Origin: Viscum album
Taxonomy: Eukaryota > Streptophyta > Magnoliopsida > Santalales > Viscaceae
DNA: 64,000 nucleotides
Direction of reading: 5' to 3'
Assembly: GCA_963277665.1 (NCBI GenBank)
Contig: OY728160.1
Location: 48,716,605-48,780,604, forward strand
Under the pieces are notes generated by a model. It made no database searches. It worked only from the letters and a program-made list of their open reading frames with translations, and was not told where the DNA came from. Of this stretch, positions 48,790 to 61,765 are shown piece by piece. The position numbers and the translations under genes are program-made. Numbering within the stretch: the stretch's first letter is position 1; each line of letters begins with the position of its first letter.

Positions 48790-49310
48790 AATTATAATAT
48801 CTGCACACAAAATACAATAAAAATGATTTTTATGTGAAATGCTTTTTTGATGCACAAAATCACATTATTATCATTACTTGTATAATAACCATAATTAAAT
48901 GAATGTTAATTTATTAAATTATATATATAATCAAATTATTTCTTAATAATAATTTATGAATAGTTATTAATTTAATCTATTAAAATCTAAATACATTTCA
49001 CATATAAAAATTGTTTTATAAAGAAATATCTCTTTTACCTTGAAAATATTTTATCTTCATTTTCAACCATTTGATATTCAATGTTTGATTGATTAATAAT
49101 TATACTAAGGGAAAACATTCTTCATATATTCCATAATATTATTATTCATATAAAACCCCTCTATACTAATGGTTATGTTATAATGAATATATTTGAATAA
49201 TTATATTCCTACATTATATAATCATTAGTTTAATCCGAGTGTTATATATAACACATACTATCAAAAAAATTATTATTTAAATAAAATATATTCTAATATC
49301 ATAGGTTGTT
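48790..49310. repeat. Diverged direct repeat, right copy
   Basis: Collinear with 32600-33120 in the same orientation (offset about 16.2 kb). With F removed, the two copies would be about 6 kb apart. Confidence 0.6.
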
Positions 49311-50125
49311 ATATTGTTTCTACATCAAATGAACCTACGTCATATATCAATCTAAAATTTACTCCATCACAGAACAGAATATATCATTTTAATGTTTTAA
49401 ACATCTGATCGACCATGTGCACATTTGGGGCCCAAGATATGGTTTCTCACATTACCTTATAAATGCAACCTAATATGAAAGAGACAAAAAAACTACAAGT
49501 AAGGCCCTGAAATATTCATAGGGATACTATTCCCTAAAGATAACCCATGAAGGGTATTCCTAAATTGACCAAATTTTTGATGTGAACCTTTTTTATATCA
49601 AACAATCCATATCTGTTCAAACTAAAAAAAAGGATCCAACAACTACACCCATAGTCTATGAATCCATGTAAAATAGTTTATATGATTAATAAAAATATCA
49701 TAAAATAATTCAATATGGATAAAAAATATAAAAAAAAACAATTTTTCCCAAAGATAATGTAGATATAGTGGAAATAAATAAATAAATAAATAATATTAGC
49801 CATTATATAAACTATATCACTACTATTAATTGAATCATTATCATCCGTGATATTGATTTTTAAATCTGTGGTGGGTTTTAGGTATTTTCTCATTAATTCC
49901 TGGTTTTTTATTTATTACATTGATTTACGTGTTTTTTTGAGAAAAAAATGTGGTTTTCAAGATGGACTGAATGAGGCACATGATTTATAAAAAACTTTTA
50001 TTGGCCCAATTCATACCATATGACATGACCAACACCACTATTCTAGAGAGACAACCTAGTGAATGGGCATACAACACAATCTTACCAACTGTGTTCCCAA
50101 GAAAGTGGCACTTTCTAGGACACAT

Positions 50126-50229
50126 GAGGAGGTGCATGAGCATGCACCACCTCAAGATAAACTAGGTGGCCTCTTTTCACATAGAAATAGATTCCACATG
50201 GTTTGTGCATGGTTTGGAAAACCATGTGG
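50126..50229. other. Two adjacent inverted repeats
   Basis: First: GAGGAGGTGCATG / CATGCACCACCTC (50126-50138, 50141-50153), 13-bp arms with one mismatch and a 2-nt gap. Second: CCACATGGTT / AACCATGTGG (50194-50203, 50220-50229), perfect 10 bp with a 16-nt loop. Both sit in a patch (49970-50250) of less AT-rich sequence with no identified origin. Confidence 0.6.
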
Positions 50230-52178
50230 CCAAATGGTGTGTCATGTTATATATTTAAATTTTATTTAAATTTCAACTTTTACTAATCCTATTATAAGAC
50301 CCTATCCCAACTTTTTAACACAATTTTACCACCACTACATTAAGATAACCTCTCTCTCCACCTTTAACCATCTTAGGCCTTAATTTTTGGGTGATTCTTG
50401 ATTTTATCCTTCATTTATTCATCATGTATTTCTTTCCTCACTTCTCTAGTAATTCCCCGACCCCAGTTACCCAGAGTCGGTTAATTATTACATAACATTG
50501 GCATGATCACAATAAAGATCAAGTCTCGAAAGACCAATTAGTTTAGTAGCCTTGGAAACACTAGATATATTCATAATTTTTACATTACATAATAAAAAGA
50601 AAACTACAACAACACAGTCTTTATAGTCCACACTCATATCCCCACAAACTATCCCAGCAGGTCATTCCTAAATTACATCTTCACATCTTGGGAAAAATAA
50701 AACATTGAAAGGGGTGAGCTCAAATTCCCAGTAAGGATAACAATATAGTGGAAACTTTCATAAATAAGAATAAACCTTTAAGGAAATGTATAATAAAAAA
50801 AAATACTTTTAAACTTGAACTTCAACATAATATGGCAGAAATAAAATGGAATAATGCCATTTACTTATTCACATGAATATTATAATAATCGAATAATCAC
50901 ATGCCATATCAATAACCACATTCATAATGATGGAATGCATAATGCCAGACTATCATAACCACATTTTTAAGGCCTCGTGCCAAGACTACAAATAAGATTT
51001 TGTCAAGGCCTTGTGCCAAGACAATAGTTTGTCTCATGAGACCTACCGATTCAATTTTTTTAAGATACTTATATTTAAAATTGATCAAATATAGTCCAGT
51101 GTTTTTCTGAAAAAATTATACAAGATTCTGAAAACAAAATAACTAATTCTGAGACTGCCTGACTAATTACCATTCATTATGGTTCCACGCCCAATCTCTT
51201 ACTGTCTTCCACACTCGAGAGTCAAGTTTTCTTAAAACATTTTTAAGCTTGCGTTAAATACGTATACATTTGCACTGTATTTTCTTATTATTGAGTGAAA
51301 TATATCTTTTTCATTAAAACATTTAAAAGTCACACAATTTGGAAAAGAAGTCATTTAAAGACATTTTTGAATCAAAGTGTCTCATACCACATTGAAAATT
51401 TTGTAAGGAATTAACATTTTAAAAACATTGATGTCCATATAAATAAATCCTTAAAATCCATTTTGAATACATGGATATTAATGAGATATATTTAGAAGAA
51501 TATATATTTAAAACATTTGAAATGATGTTTTTTAAAAAATTACCTTAAAATAATCCCTTGGAAAAATATTTCATAAAACAAGGACATTGATAATAAATAT
51601 GTCCCAGTAGATACTTACGTAAAAACAACCTCTAATAATAAAGTGATTGTGAAATTAACCGATAACAATTTGGTAACTTACGAAACATACACCCCGTGAA
51701 AGAGGTATCATACAATGAATATGTAAATACACATAAATTAATGTGTGTTACAAAAAGAATAAAATTATGGGCAGTACATACACCACAGAAAAGGTAATAG
51801 TGGCAATATGGCATTAATCTCACGGGAATAAGGAGTGAGATGAAAACCCCTTACCGTGCACTTTCCTTTAGTTGAGGGTACGTTTAACCTCTTGTACGAT
51901 GATCATAGTATGTTATTAAATAATTCTATAACCATATTAATATTTATGATATCATAAAAGATTCATTTATGACTTTATATTACCCATTTAATAATAATTT
52001 CCATGTTAAATTAACATTTCGGGTAATAATTGCTTTCTTTATCGTACGTTTTTTAAGTTGTTACTCTTGGTTGTATCACTTAGATCATGATTTAAATACT
52101 TCTAGAATATAAAACATGATAAATATATCATATATATTTAGAATATAAATATGTATAATAGACATATATATGACATGG

Positions 52179-52636
52179 AAAACACCGTTTATGGAGAAGG
52201 TAGTCCGTACGTATGCATAAACGTTATTTCTAATTTCATATAGTATTGAACCAAAGTAAGTGAATAAGATATATGTAAGTACATAAATACTTATATATAT
52301 AAATATGTATATCTCCAGTAGAAATATTATGTCATATATTGCATAATTATTAGTAATATATTTTTTTATAATCGTCGATGAATGGTGAACTTGAAATGAA
52401 TCTCATCGCGTCGTGGAGACGGTAATCTGTACGTACACACGAGAGAAAATATCATTTTTTTATATTAAAATAATATATAATTGGATGGTATATATTTTAT
52501 ACATAATCCTTAAAATTTTATATTTATTATTGACATCAAATACACATCATTATTATACCCATCCATATAATAATGTATTGAATAACAATTACACCACGAT
52601 GTGGAGACAGTAAAACGTACGTACGCATGTATGGTG
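52179..52636 (-). other. Three-hairpin array, element B left LTR
   Basis: Loops at 52194-52215, 52416-52437 and 52604-52625 are each exactly 22 nt. Hairpin 1 arms read CGTTTATG / CATAAACG where element A has CGTTCATG / CATGAACG: a C-G pair replaced by T-A with pairing kept. Hairpin 2 has lost part of its 3' arm (CACGAGAGA). Hairpin 3 keeps CACCACGATGTG / CATGTATGGTG. Confidence 0.75.
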
Positions 52637-52971
52637 ACATTTCATTCAAAGGATGAATAGAATACTGAATATGGTTGTACCATATTTATAATAACATCAT
52701 AGTATATAGGATATACTGGAGTTATGATTTTAGAATAGAAATACTAAATAAAGAAGAAGGTGAAGACGAAAGGAACTTGGATGAGGGTGGTGAAAACATT
52801 ACCTCTTTTTCGGGTTCTTCCTATTGATTTGATCAAAAGGGCTCCTTAGGTTGGATTTATGATCAAACTAAGGCCTCAAGGTTTATGTGAGGGATTTTGA
52901 GAGAGTAGTTTGGCAGGGGCTGCCAAACCAAAAGGCTTTGAAGGTGTGAAGAATTGGTTAGAAGTTGGGTC

Positions 52972-52979
52972 CTTTTATA
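52972..52979 (-). promoter_or_regulatory. Predicted LTR TATA box, element B left LTR
   Basis: TATAAAAG on the minus strand, at the same place relative to the hairpin array as in element A. Confidence 0.6.
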
Positions 52980-54883
52980 AGGGGGAGGAGGGGATCTTTA
53001 GGAAAAACTTAACGTATTAATTTATAATAAATTAATATTCTGTTTTTAATGTCTAAAAAGTGAATTATTCAAATACTGATGTGGGGATGGGTTGAAATAG
53101 TTTCAAACAATAGTTTTTAGACAGGTTTGGGTCATTATATTAACCTTATATTTTAGTTTTAACTCTTGGTTGATTAGTTTGACACTTACCATGTCACATT
53201 ATATTTTTATATTATATAGTTAATAAACATACTATATACCTACAAGAAACCCCCAAATGGTCCATTAATTATACACATATAATAAGACAAGTATTGTTTC
53301 AGAACATTATAATTTTAGGTATTTAATATCAATTAATAACATAATATTTGTTTTAAAAACCCTTTTGTGTCAATTTTGACACTATTTGGTATTTTGTTTT
53401 TTTGAAAGTCATCACAACTTTATTACTTAGACCAAGATACATTAAATAATCCCTAATATGTCAAAGTCACCGATAAAATACTTTTATGTTATAAAAATCT
53501 TGAAATTATATTTATTTAAATATTTATATTACCATTTATTTGATTCTTTCATTAATAAGGTAATTACTGCATCATCATTGTGTCAAAAATAAATTTAATT
53601 ATCTAATGTCTAAAAATTATAATTAAAATACAATTATTTAGGAAATATTTTTATATTTCTAATGAATATTTATAATTGATTTTATCTTATGTATAACCCT
53701 ATATTAAAAATGTTTTAGTTATTATTCATTGATTTTAACTCTTTTAACTATTCTTTGAATTAAATAATAATAAATGTCCTAATCTAATACAAGTGGACCT
53801 AAAGGGTCATATTTTATTACTAAGGTTGTTTTTGGTCGAATTAAACTTATCCAATATAATTAGGACATGTTTTAGGGTAATAATAATATCAATTTTTCCA
53901 TTAATTACCCTATCTATTGTTTTACCGTTGTAAATAAAAGAAAAAAGTAACTATTCACCAAAAATTATTTTTATCTTATTGAACCACATTTTACTCCTTG
54001 ATATTAACCGTGTCTCTCATATCTTTGAAATTACACTCATTCAAGCAGTAAAATTATGTTTTATGTGAATTTACATATTCTCCTAGGAGGTGGGTAAAGG
54101 ATAGTGAAAACGTTCAAAAAAAATTATATATCTAAAATTATTATAAACTACCTCCAATGAATTCAAATGAATTTATATAGGTGTTATGTATGTATTTTTT
54201 ATTTAAATAATTTAAAATAATATAAATAATTATTTAAATAAAAAGCCAGTTTTAAACAGTAACTCAGTTTTTTTCACTATTCATAAAAAATTAATGTTTT
54301 CAGAAAAATACCAAAAATTTACCCTAAGCTAATTCTGATATTCTGAATTCAATAATGAAGTCTATTTTACCAAATTAAAAACATAGAAGTTTTATTTGTT
54401 AATTTAAAATTAATTCCCGTTATTAAAACAAAAAGTGTGTTTTTAAGAAACAATAACTATCAAAAGCATGACACTTGTTTATATTCTTTTTAAATGTGAA
54501 ATTATGTCCAATGACCAAAATTGGATTAAATGGTAAAAATATATTCTAAATATAATTTAAAACCACTCAAATTCATAATTTATCACTAATTATTTCGATT
54601 AAAAAAGTTTTTTATTTAAAATTTATGATTTTTCACTATTCATCAAAATATGAAAGTTATCCGAAAAGTACCAAAATATCACCCCAGGATAATTTCGTTA
54701 TTCTGAATCCAAAAATGAAGTCCATTTTGAGAGCTAAATTTATAAAATTAAAAATAGTGGGTATTACTATTCATAACGGCTATTTTGATTGGTCGTGGTG
54801 TGTGTTAGAATTTGAAGTTGCGTACAACACACACTACTGTATTATTCAATGAGAAGCGTACCATGGAAGCTCGGGGTGTTAGA

Positions 54884-54900
54884 AAATATCCCCTCCTTCA
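54884..54900 (-). promoter_or_regulatory. Polypurine tract of element B
   Basis: On the minus strand, TGAAGGAGGGGATATTT runs into the LTR start; a matching tract (GAAGGAGGGGAGAATTT) is at 61766-61782 beside the second LTR. Confidence 0.7.
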
Positions 54901-55364
54901 ATAAATTTCATCCTCGAAATTTGATATTGTTCTTTGAAAATGGAGATTGAAAATAGAAAACATCTTTGTTGAAAAACCCACATCTGAAATTTGGTTAATA
55001 AAATTTAGTCTTAATAAGATGAAAAGTGAAATGAAAGTGTCACCAAAAAATTATGATCTCAATTATGAGGACATTGGTGGAAATTAGAGACAAATAATTG
55101 GAGGAAAATATAAATATTTATAGGTAGTGATTGAGGTCATCAGTCACAAACACGTTTAAAATTGAGGTCCTTAAATTCATCAATCTAAGATGATTTAAAA
55201 TACCATCGGTTCAACAAAACATAAGGTATTAGGATAACACATTTTTTACGTTTCAAAATATATCAGTTGAAATCCCACATCGAAAAATGAATTAATGAGG
55301 CCGGTATTTAAAATAAAGAGTGGTAAGTATGAAGATTACCCAAAATAACACATACTAGGGTTCC

Positions 55365-55490
55365 ATGTTGGAAAATATGGATATGGAAGAGAAATCTAAC
55401 CATCAATTATATGACGGAGAGTGGTAGAGAACATGGCTATGAAAAGGCCAACAATCCCAAATCCATAAATTAGTGATGATCTAAGGTACC
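55365..55490. repeat. Conserved non-coding block, element B copy
   Basis: Matches 565-690 in element A, with long runs nearly unchanged (AGAGAAATCTAACCATCA, GAGTGGTAGAGAACATGGCT). The TGGC/GCCA pairing survives; the 10-bp arm seen in A is decayed here. Confidence 0.6.
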
Positions 55491-55765
55491 ATCTAGGATA
55501 ACATTTTTGTTCCAAGTTCCTTTTCTTAACGTTGAGAAATTTATTTATGAGATTGGCTAAGATCATAAGGAGATATACATAATTTAAAATTAGAGTTTTA
55601 TCTATTAATAAATTTCTACCACAAACTCATCTTTCACCCCAAAACACAATACAACTCAAAAATACTCTATTTATCCTAATTGTATAGGGTTCCAAATATA
55701 ATGAATTTATAATTCACATATCAGACCCTTTATGAAAAGTAACTACATTATACCATCCAAGAAAA

Positions 55766-55880
55766 TCATGTAGCACAACGGTAGGCGGTAAATCCCAATT
55801 TCACTATGGTTGTGGGTTTGATTACTGCAGCATTGTCCAACACAACGGGTCATCCCACGGTCTGCGTGTTGTCCTTTTAT
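55766..55880 (+). mobile_element. SINE-like insert, decayed copy
   Basis: A box TAGCACAACGG (55771-55781) and B-box-like GGTTTGATTAC (55814-55824), then a tail ending in TTGTCCTTTT, aligned with 1055-1167. It lies in the same position between gag end and polypurine tract, so the insertion predates the split of the A and B copies. Confidence 0.55.
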
Positions 55881-56315
55881 AAAAATCCAAAAAATAACCT
55901 TTCAAAATTAATCCATTATAACCTTTAGACTTATCCAAAATACTATTATACAAACTCAAAGTACAAAATTTACAAGGAAGCTAAACATAACGAGGGTATT
56001 TTTTTCCAGGTAATAAATTGTGAACGCCTTCCACATAAATTCTCTTACAACACCGCAACATCCTGAATTACCAAAATCAACCATCTCTTATTCCAAAACC
56101 ACTACCTAAATATTAGGACCATGTTAACGTTTATCTTTCCTTCAACCATGTAATTTCCTAAAACAATTACTCGATGTTGAGTCACTTTTTTTAGTGCCAT
56201 AAAATCTCAAATCCTTAATGAAATAGTACTGCATTACAATCCTTATTTATTTCTAGAACATCATTGATACAAAACTTAAATGAAAATATTCTTAAATAAC
56301 AACATAAAAAAACTA

Positions 56316-56780
56316 GTCATTCCCCTTCATATGTGGTAGTATCATAACTTGATTATTATCCAATAGCATCATTTGTAGCAATGTCTAATGAATGTGACAA
56401 TGGTTAGCGCAGTGTCCAAACTCCTTGCAGATGAAGCATTGTAAATTTGAAACCTTTTCTTACACTAGTAGTCACGTACTTGGTGTCCTTTTTCTCGACA
56501 CATATAACATTATCCCATTCCATTTAAGCATTTTCCAATCTGATTCTTTCCACAGTTATCAAATATGGGAAAAACACTTCTTTACCTTCTTCCCTTTATC
56601 TGTCCTTCTCTCTACCATCATTTTCTTCTCTGGATTCTCTTTAAAGCCATAGGACTCCGAGAATTATTTACCCATCTTATCAACACGTGATATTATTTCT
56701 TCATATGATGATAATACGTGGGAGACTATTTCCCTTCTGAATTCTGGTTTAGGACCACGAAAGATATGATCCTTCTTTCT
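56316..56780 (-). pseudogene. Element B gag, C-terminal half only, broken
   Basis: On the minus strand, the region matches the last about 170-180 residues of element A gag: the zone before the knuckles (about 56700-56770, equivalent to A 2100-2230), decayed knuckle codons (about 56400-56560), and the stop region (AACTAGTCATTCC at 56311-56323 versus AACTTAATCATTCC at 1690-1703). The N-terminal core including the GEADQWW region is not found, so it is deleted or unrecognisable. Several stops and frame changes. Non-functional. Confidence 0.7.
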
Positions 56781-57019
56781 CTTTGGATGATACGTATTAC
56801 GGGATTCCACATTCCTTTACGGGGCTCCATTTCTATACAATAGCATAAATTCGGTCAGTTTATGAATTGCAATGAATAATTCCAAAACTTGTAAAATACC
56901 TAATAAAAATTGAACATTTTATGGATATAATACATAACCATAATAATTTTTTCTTTGAGTAAGTATATACTCATGAGCCCTTCATAATGGTTTCTAAAGA
57001 AAATTAGAATTATCCTAAG

Positions 57020-57333
57020 CATATCCCCCAGGAGTGTTGTAACCAAGAGTGCAGCAAGTCCCATTGCCGTGCACCAGTTCCCAATCGAGTCTAGCTCAGA
57101 GTGGTGTTTTTGGGTTTTACAACTAGGTTCATATGTGCCTAAGACGCCTCTACCTGCTCGTATCAAAACAAGGATGTATTGCTCGAAAAAATCACAAAAT
57201 CTCTAAAATACCAAAATTTAAGGAAGTTCATCTATACTAATCCTCAAAGTCTATCTTAAATCTATGTGCTATAATCAGATTTTATCTAAATCTAGCTTCC
57301 AAGGTTTATACTAAACCTCCCTCTGATACCAAC
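57020..57333 (-). promoter_or_regulatory. Element B leader: conserved block and primer site
   Basis: 57020-57185 is closely similar to 15312-15474 in element C (shared ACCAAGAGTGCAGCAAG, GAGTCTAGCTCA, GGTGTTTTTGGGTTTTAC, CCTCTACCTGCTCGTATC). Primer site TGGTATCAGAGG is at 57331-57320 on the minus strand, two bases from the LTR. Element A lacks the block. Confidence 0.75.
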
Positions 57334-59061
57334 TGTACTTCCCCAACCCCAGTTACCTTGATTCGGTGCATTATTACATAACATTGTCATGATCACAAGA
57401 AAGATCAAGTCTCGAAAGGCCGATTAGTTTATTATCCTTGGAAACACTAGATATATTCATAATGATTACATTACATCACAAAATGAAAACTACAAAAACA
57501 TAGTCTCCATACTCCATACTCATATTCCCACATACGATCCCAGAAGGTCATTCATAAATTACTTCACATCTTGGAAAAAATAAAACATTGAAAGGGGTGA
57601 GATCAAATGCCCAGTAAGGATAACAATATAGTGGAAACATTCATAAATAAGAATAAACATTCAAGGCAATGTATAACTAAAACAAAATCCTTTTAAACTT
57701 GAAATTCAACATAATATGGCAGAAATAAAATGAAATAATTCCATTTACTTATTCACATGGATATTCTACTAATCGAATAATCACAAGAAATACCAATAAC
57801 CACTTTTATAATGATGTAATGCATAATTCTAGACTATCATAAAAACATTGTCTAGGCCTCGTTCCAAGACTACAAGAAAGATTTTTTCAAGGACTTGTGC
57901 CAAGAAAATAGTTTGTCTCATGAGACCTACTGATTCAATTTTTTTAGAAGATACTTACGTTTAAAATTGCTCAAATATACTCCAGTGTTTTTCAGAAAAA
58001 ATTATGCATTATTCTGAAAAAAATAACTAGTCTTAAGACTGCTCAACTAATTACATTTCATGATGGTTCCATGCCCAATACCTTCCTGTCTTCCACACTT
58101 GAGAGTAGAGTTTTCGTAAAACATTTTTAAGCTTGCGTTAAATACGTATACATTTGCCCTGGATTTTCATATTTTTGAGAGAAATATCGTTTTTTCATTA
58201 AAACATTTAAAAGTCACACAATTAGAAAAAGAAGTCATTTTAAAGAAATTTTTGAATCAAAGTGTCACATACCACTTTGAAACTTTTCAAAGGAATTAAC
58301 ATTTTAAAAACATTGATGTTCATATAAATAAATCCTTAAAAACCATTTTGAAGACATGGACATTAATGAGAAATATTTAGAAGAATAAATATTTAAAACA
58401 TTTGAAATGATGTTTTTCTAAAAACTACCTTAAAATAATCCCTTGGAAAAATCTTTCATAAAACATGGACATTGATAATAAACATGTCCCAGTAGATACT
58501 TACGTAAAAACAACCTCCGATAATAAAGAGATTGTGAAATTAACCCATACCAATTTGGTATCTTACGAAACATACACCCCTTGAAAGAGGTATCATACAA
58601 TGAATACGTAAATACACATAAATTAATGTGTGTTACATTAAGAAAAAAATTATGGGTAGTACATACACCACACAAAAGGTAATAGTGGAAATATTGCATG
58701 AATCTAAAGGGAATAAGGAGTGAGATGAAGACCCCTTACCATGCACTTTCCTTTAGTTGAGGGTACGTTTATCCTCCTGTACGAAGATAATAGTGTGTTA
58801 TTAAATTATACCAGAACCATATTAATATTTATGATATCATACATGATTCATTTATGACTTTATATTACCCATTTAACAATAATTTCTATATTAAATTAAC
58901 ATTTCGGGTAATAATCACTTTCTTTATCGTACGTGTTTTAACTTGATACTCTTGGTTGTATCACTTAGATCATGATTTAAATACTTATAATATAAAACAT
59001 GATAAATATATCATATGTATTTAGATTATAAATATGTATAATAGACATATATATGAAATGG

Positions 59062-59521
59062 AAAACACCGTTTATGGAGACGGTAGTCCGTACGTACGCA
59101 TAAATGCTATTTCTGTTTTCATATAGTATTGAGTAGAAGTAAGTGAATAAGATATATGTAAGTACATAAATAATTATATATATAAATATGTATATCTCCC
59201 ATAGAAATATTATGTCATATATTACATAATTATTAGTAATATATATTTTTATAATCGTCAATGGATCGTGAACTTGGAAATGAATCTAATCGTGTCGTGG
59301 ATACGGTAATCTGTACGTACACACGAGAGATAATATCATTCTTTTGATATTAAAATAATATATAATTGGATGGTATATCGTATATACATAATACTTATAA
59401 TTTTATATTTATTATTTACATCAAATACACATCATTATTATACCCATCCAAATAATAATGTATTGAATAACAATTACAACATGACGTGGAGACGGTAAAA
59501 CATACGTACGCATGTATGGTG
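59062..59521 (-). other. Three-hairpin array, element B right LTR
   Basis: Loops at 59077-59098, 59300-59321 and 59489-59510 are again exactly 22 nt. Hairpin 1 arms are CGTTTATG / CATAAATG (one G-T wobble); hairpin 2 TCGTG / CACGA; hairpin 3 CATGACGTG / CATGTATGGTG, with mismatches. Confidence 0.72.
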
Positions 59522-59856
59522 ACATTTCATTTAAAGGATGGATAGAATTCTAAATATGGTCGTTCCATATTTATAATAACATCATAGTATATAGTATATA
59601 CTGGATTTAGTATTTTAGAATAGAAATAACAAAGAATGAAGAAGTTGAAGACGAAAGGAACTTGGATGAGGTTGGTGAAAACATTACCCCTTTTTCGGGT
59701 TCTTCCTTTTGATTTGATCAAAAGGGATCATTAGGTTGGCTTTATGATCAAACTATGTCCTCTAGGTTGAAGTGAGGGATGTTGATAGAGTATTTTGGTA
59801 GGGTTTTCCAAACCAAAATTCTTTGAAGTTGTGAAAAATTTGTTAGAATTTGAGTC

Positions 59857-59864
59857 CTTTTATA
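59857..59864 (-). promoter_or_regulatory. Predicted LTR TATA box, element B right LTR
   Basis: TATAAAAG on the minus strand, identical to the matching sites in the other two LTRs. Confidence 0.6.
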
Positions 59865-61765
59865 AGGGGGAGGAGGGGTTCTTTAGGAAAAACTTAAAGT
59901 ATTAATTTATAATAAATTAATATTATGTTTTTAATGGCTAAAAAGTAGATTATTCTAAGCCTAAGGTGGGGATGGGTCGAAATCCTTTCAACCAATATTT
60001 TTTAGGTAGGTTTGGGTCATTATATTAACCTTATAATTTAGTTTCAGCTCTTTGTTAATTAGTTTGACACTTACCATGTCACATTGTATTTTTATATTAT
60101 ATAGTTAATAAACTTACTATATACCTCCATGCAACCCCCAAGTGGTCCATTAATGATACACATATCATGAAACATGTCATTTGGCCTAACATTAGAGTTT
60201 TAGAAATTTAATATCAATTAATAATATAATATATTTTTTAAAAACTCATTTATGTCAATTTTGACACTATTCGGTATTTTGTTTTTTTAAGTCATAACAA
60301 CTTCATTACTTCGAAAAAGATACATTAAATCATCCGTAACATTTCATATTCACCTAGAAAATTCGTGTATGATATAAAAACTTTGAAATTATATTTATTT
60401 TTATATTTATATTACCATTTATTTGATTCTTTTATTAATAAGGTAATTACTGCATCATCATTGTGTTATAAATAAATTTAATTATTTAATGTCTAAAAAT
60501 TATAATAAAAATAAAATTATGTAGGAAATATTTTTATGTTTCTAATGAATATTATAATCGAATTTATCTTATGTATAACCCTATATTAAAAATGTTTTAG
60601 TTATTAAACAGTGATTTTAACTCTTTTAACTCTTCTTTGAATTAAATAATAATAAATGTCCTAATCTAATACAAGTGGACCCAAAGAGTCATAGTTTATT
60701 CATAATGTTGTTTGTGGTCGAATTAAACTTCTCCAATAGAATTAGGACATGTTTTAGGGTAATAATAATATCATTTTTACCTTTAATTACCCTATTTACT
60801 TTTTACCGTGGTAAAGAAAAGAAAAAAGTTACTATTCACAAAAAAAATTTATCTTATTGAACCACATATTACTCCATTATATTAACAGTGTGTCTCATAT
60901 TTTCTAATTTCCAGTCACAGAAGCGGTAAAATTATGTTTTATGTGAATTTAAAAATTCTCGTAGGAGGTGGGTAAAGGATAGTGAAAACGTTCAATAAAA
61001 TTTTTATATATCTAAAATTATTATAAACTGCCTCCAATGAATTAAATTGAATTTATATAGGTGTTACATATCTATTTTGAGTTAAAATAAATTAATATAA
61101 TATAAATAATTATTTAAATAAAAAGCTAGTTTTAAAGAGTAACTCAGTGTTTTTCACTATTCATAAAAAATTACATGTTTTCAGAAAAATACCAAAAATT
61201 TACCCTAAGCTAATTCTGATATTCCGAATTCAATAATAAAGTCTATTTTACCAAATTAAAAACATAGAAGTTTCATTTTTAAATTTAAAATTAATTCCCG
61301 TTATTAAAATAAAAAACTTGTTTTTAAGAAACAATAACTATCAAAAGCATGACACTTTTTTATGTACGGTTTATATGTGAAATTATGTACAATGAAAAAA
61401 ATTGGATTAAATGGTAAAAATATATTCTCAATATAATTTAAAACCCCTCAAATTCATACTTTTTCACTAAATATTTCGATTAAAAAAGTTTTTTTATTTA
61501 AAATTTAGGAATTTTCACTATTCATCAAAATATGAAAGTTATCCGAAAAGTACCAAAATTTTACCCCAGGATAATTTCGATATTATGATTCCAAAAATGA
61601 AGTCCATTTTGAGAGATAAAATTTATAAAAATTAAAAAAGTGGGTATTACTATTCATAATGGCTACTTTGATTGGTCGTGGTGTGTGTTAGAATTTGAAG
61701 TTGCGTACAACACACGCTACTATATTATTCAAAGAGAAGCGTACCATGGAAGCTCGTGGTATTAA

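Larger units (their letters stand above)
43774..50447. other. Unclassified AT-rich DNA between elements F and B
   Basis: No ORF with a recognisable domain. A (AAAT)n run is at 49772-49793. Near 47160-47400 a mixed-composition stretch with TATAAA on the minus strand (about 47350) resembles an old LTR promoter. A direct-repeat copy lies at 48790-49310, and two inverted repeats lie in the GC-richer patch 49970-50250. The rest looks like decayed repeats. Confidence 0.5.
50448..54883 (-). repeat. Element B LTR, left copy (about 4.4 kb)
   Basis: Starts AGTAATTCCCCGACCCC (TG mutated) and ends GGTGTTAGA before a polypurine tract. Homologous along its length to 57334-61765 and to the element A LTR. 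TATA-like TATAAAAG is on the minus strand at 52972-52979. Confidence 0.88.
57334..61765 (-). repeat. Element B LTR, right copy (about 4.4 kb)
   Basis: Starts TGTACTTCCCCAACCCC at the primer site; ends near 61765 by alignment with 54883. TATA-like TATAAAAG is on the minus strand at 59857-59864. Confidence 0.87.

Noticed and set aside
49971..50269. Host exon encoding about 64-68 residues
   Set aside because: Two overlapping frames are equally open, there are no splice or domain signals, and the patch is dominated by inverted repeats.
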